Source: Acidobacteriaceae bacterium
Lineage (GTDB): Bacteria; Acidobacteriota; Terriglobia; Terriglobales; Acidobacteriaceae
DNA: 5,418 nt
NCBI GenBank assembly: GCA_030040175.1
Contig: JASHUF010000350.1
Location: 1 to 5,418 of the forward strand
Direction: 5' to 3'
Shown: positions 5,054 through 5,418 of the stretch, piece by piece
Position numbering within the stretch: position 1 is the stretch's first letter
Layout of the letters: every line of letters starts with the position of its first letter
Program-made: the position numbers and the translations under genes
Notes under the pieces: model-generated
What the model saw: only the letters and a program-made list of their open reading frames with translations
The model's database searches: none
Told to the model about the DNA's origin: nothing

Positions 5054-5418
5054 CTATCCCGAGGGCGAAGCCGCCACCGTCACCGGCCTCCCGGCGAGCG
5101 TGGGCCGCGCCAGCTCCGTGGGCCAGATGTAGACGGCCAGCCGCCGCGTGTAGTGCAGGACCGGATCGAGGTGCGGCAGCTCCAGGCCCACCGTCGAGGG
5201 CAGGTCGTTGCATTCGATCTCCGCCTCTGCCTCTTCGAGCGGCCAGGGCACGTAGTGCAGATTGGCGCGGATGGGCTGCCCGGAGCGGTTGGAGCTGAAA
5301 AGGCAGGTGCGCTCGGTAATGAAATATTCGAAGGTTCCCGTGCGCAGGTCGGCGGTCTTATGCGTCGGTCCCAACCCGCGGTAGCGCGCCTTGAACATCA
5401 CCTGCCGTCCTGCGAACA
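5054..5418 (-). CDS. DUF2071/YqjF-family protein, C-terminal part only
   Basis: The frame is open to the right edge and ends at TAG (5054-5056), leaving 120 residues; the family is usually about 230-250, so this is roughly the C-terminal half. Recognised features, in window numbering, are FEYFITERTCLF (29-40), where the family typically reads LEYFLTERYCLY; VPWPLEEAEAEIE (56-68); LHYTRRLAVYIWP (87-99); and a short Ala/Pro/Ser tail. DUF2071 proteins are cytoplasmic, resemble acetoacetate decarboxylase-fold proteins, and have no settled function. GTG at 5401 and ATG at 5398 are in frame, but the family match continues upstream of them, so the true start lies outside the window. The gene is followed after 117 bp by fabG on the same strand. 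Confidence 0.85.
   Translation of the reverse strand, partial: FAGRQVMFKARYRGLGPTHKTADLRTGTFEYFITERTCLFSSNRSGQPIRANLHYVPWPLEEAEAEIECNDLPSTVGLELPHLDPVLHYTRRLAVYIWPTELARPTLAGRPVTVAASPSG

Overview
The window is a GC-rich stretch of bacterial chromosome. All six protein genes I can support lie on the minus strand, so it is best read from the right edge to the left. The likely source is Acidobacteriota. I infer this from the GC-rich coding style, signal peptides ending in a ...GAQ-type site, a lipoprotein whose C-terminal domain I associate with acidobacterial genomes, and a degenerate heptamer array in an intergenic gap. There is no rRNA or marker gene to confirm it. No tRNA, rRNA, CRISPR array, insertion sequence or phage gene is visible.

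Layout in the direction of transcription: (1) 5418-5054, the C-terminal half of a DUF2071/YqjF-family protein, cut by the window edge. (2) 4936-4181, a complete FabG-type 3-oxoacyl-ACP reductase with an intact SDR active site and a TATAAT-like -10 box upstream. (3) 4024-3077, an integral membrane protein of about six helices and unknown function. (4) 2986-1502, a TolC-family outer membrane efflux protein. (5) 1388-837, a KH/R3H (Jag/KhpB-like) RNA-binding protein. (6) 545-1, a proline/threonine-rich lipoprotein cut by the left edge. The gaps are 117, 156, 90, 113 and 291 bp. No genes overlap, and several gaps carry their own promoter-like or hairpin sequences, so the co-directional genes are probably several short transcription units rather than one tight operon.

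The genes do not form a recognisable pathway. Three act at the envelope (membrane protein, TolC-like channel, lipoprotein), one in fatty acid synthesis and one in RNA binding. The efflux channel has no periplasmic adaptor or inner-membrane pump next to it within the window.

I see no convincing new multi-gene system. The non-coding DNA deserves the second look: an in-phase 7 x 7 bp heptamer array (776-824); a shared two-block element found in the leaders of both the R3H gene and the membrane-protein gene; a cluster of three inverted repeats between tolC-like and R3H; a possible leaderless start for the R3H gene; and a small signal-peptide-like reading frame in the largest gap.
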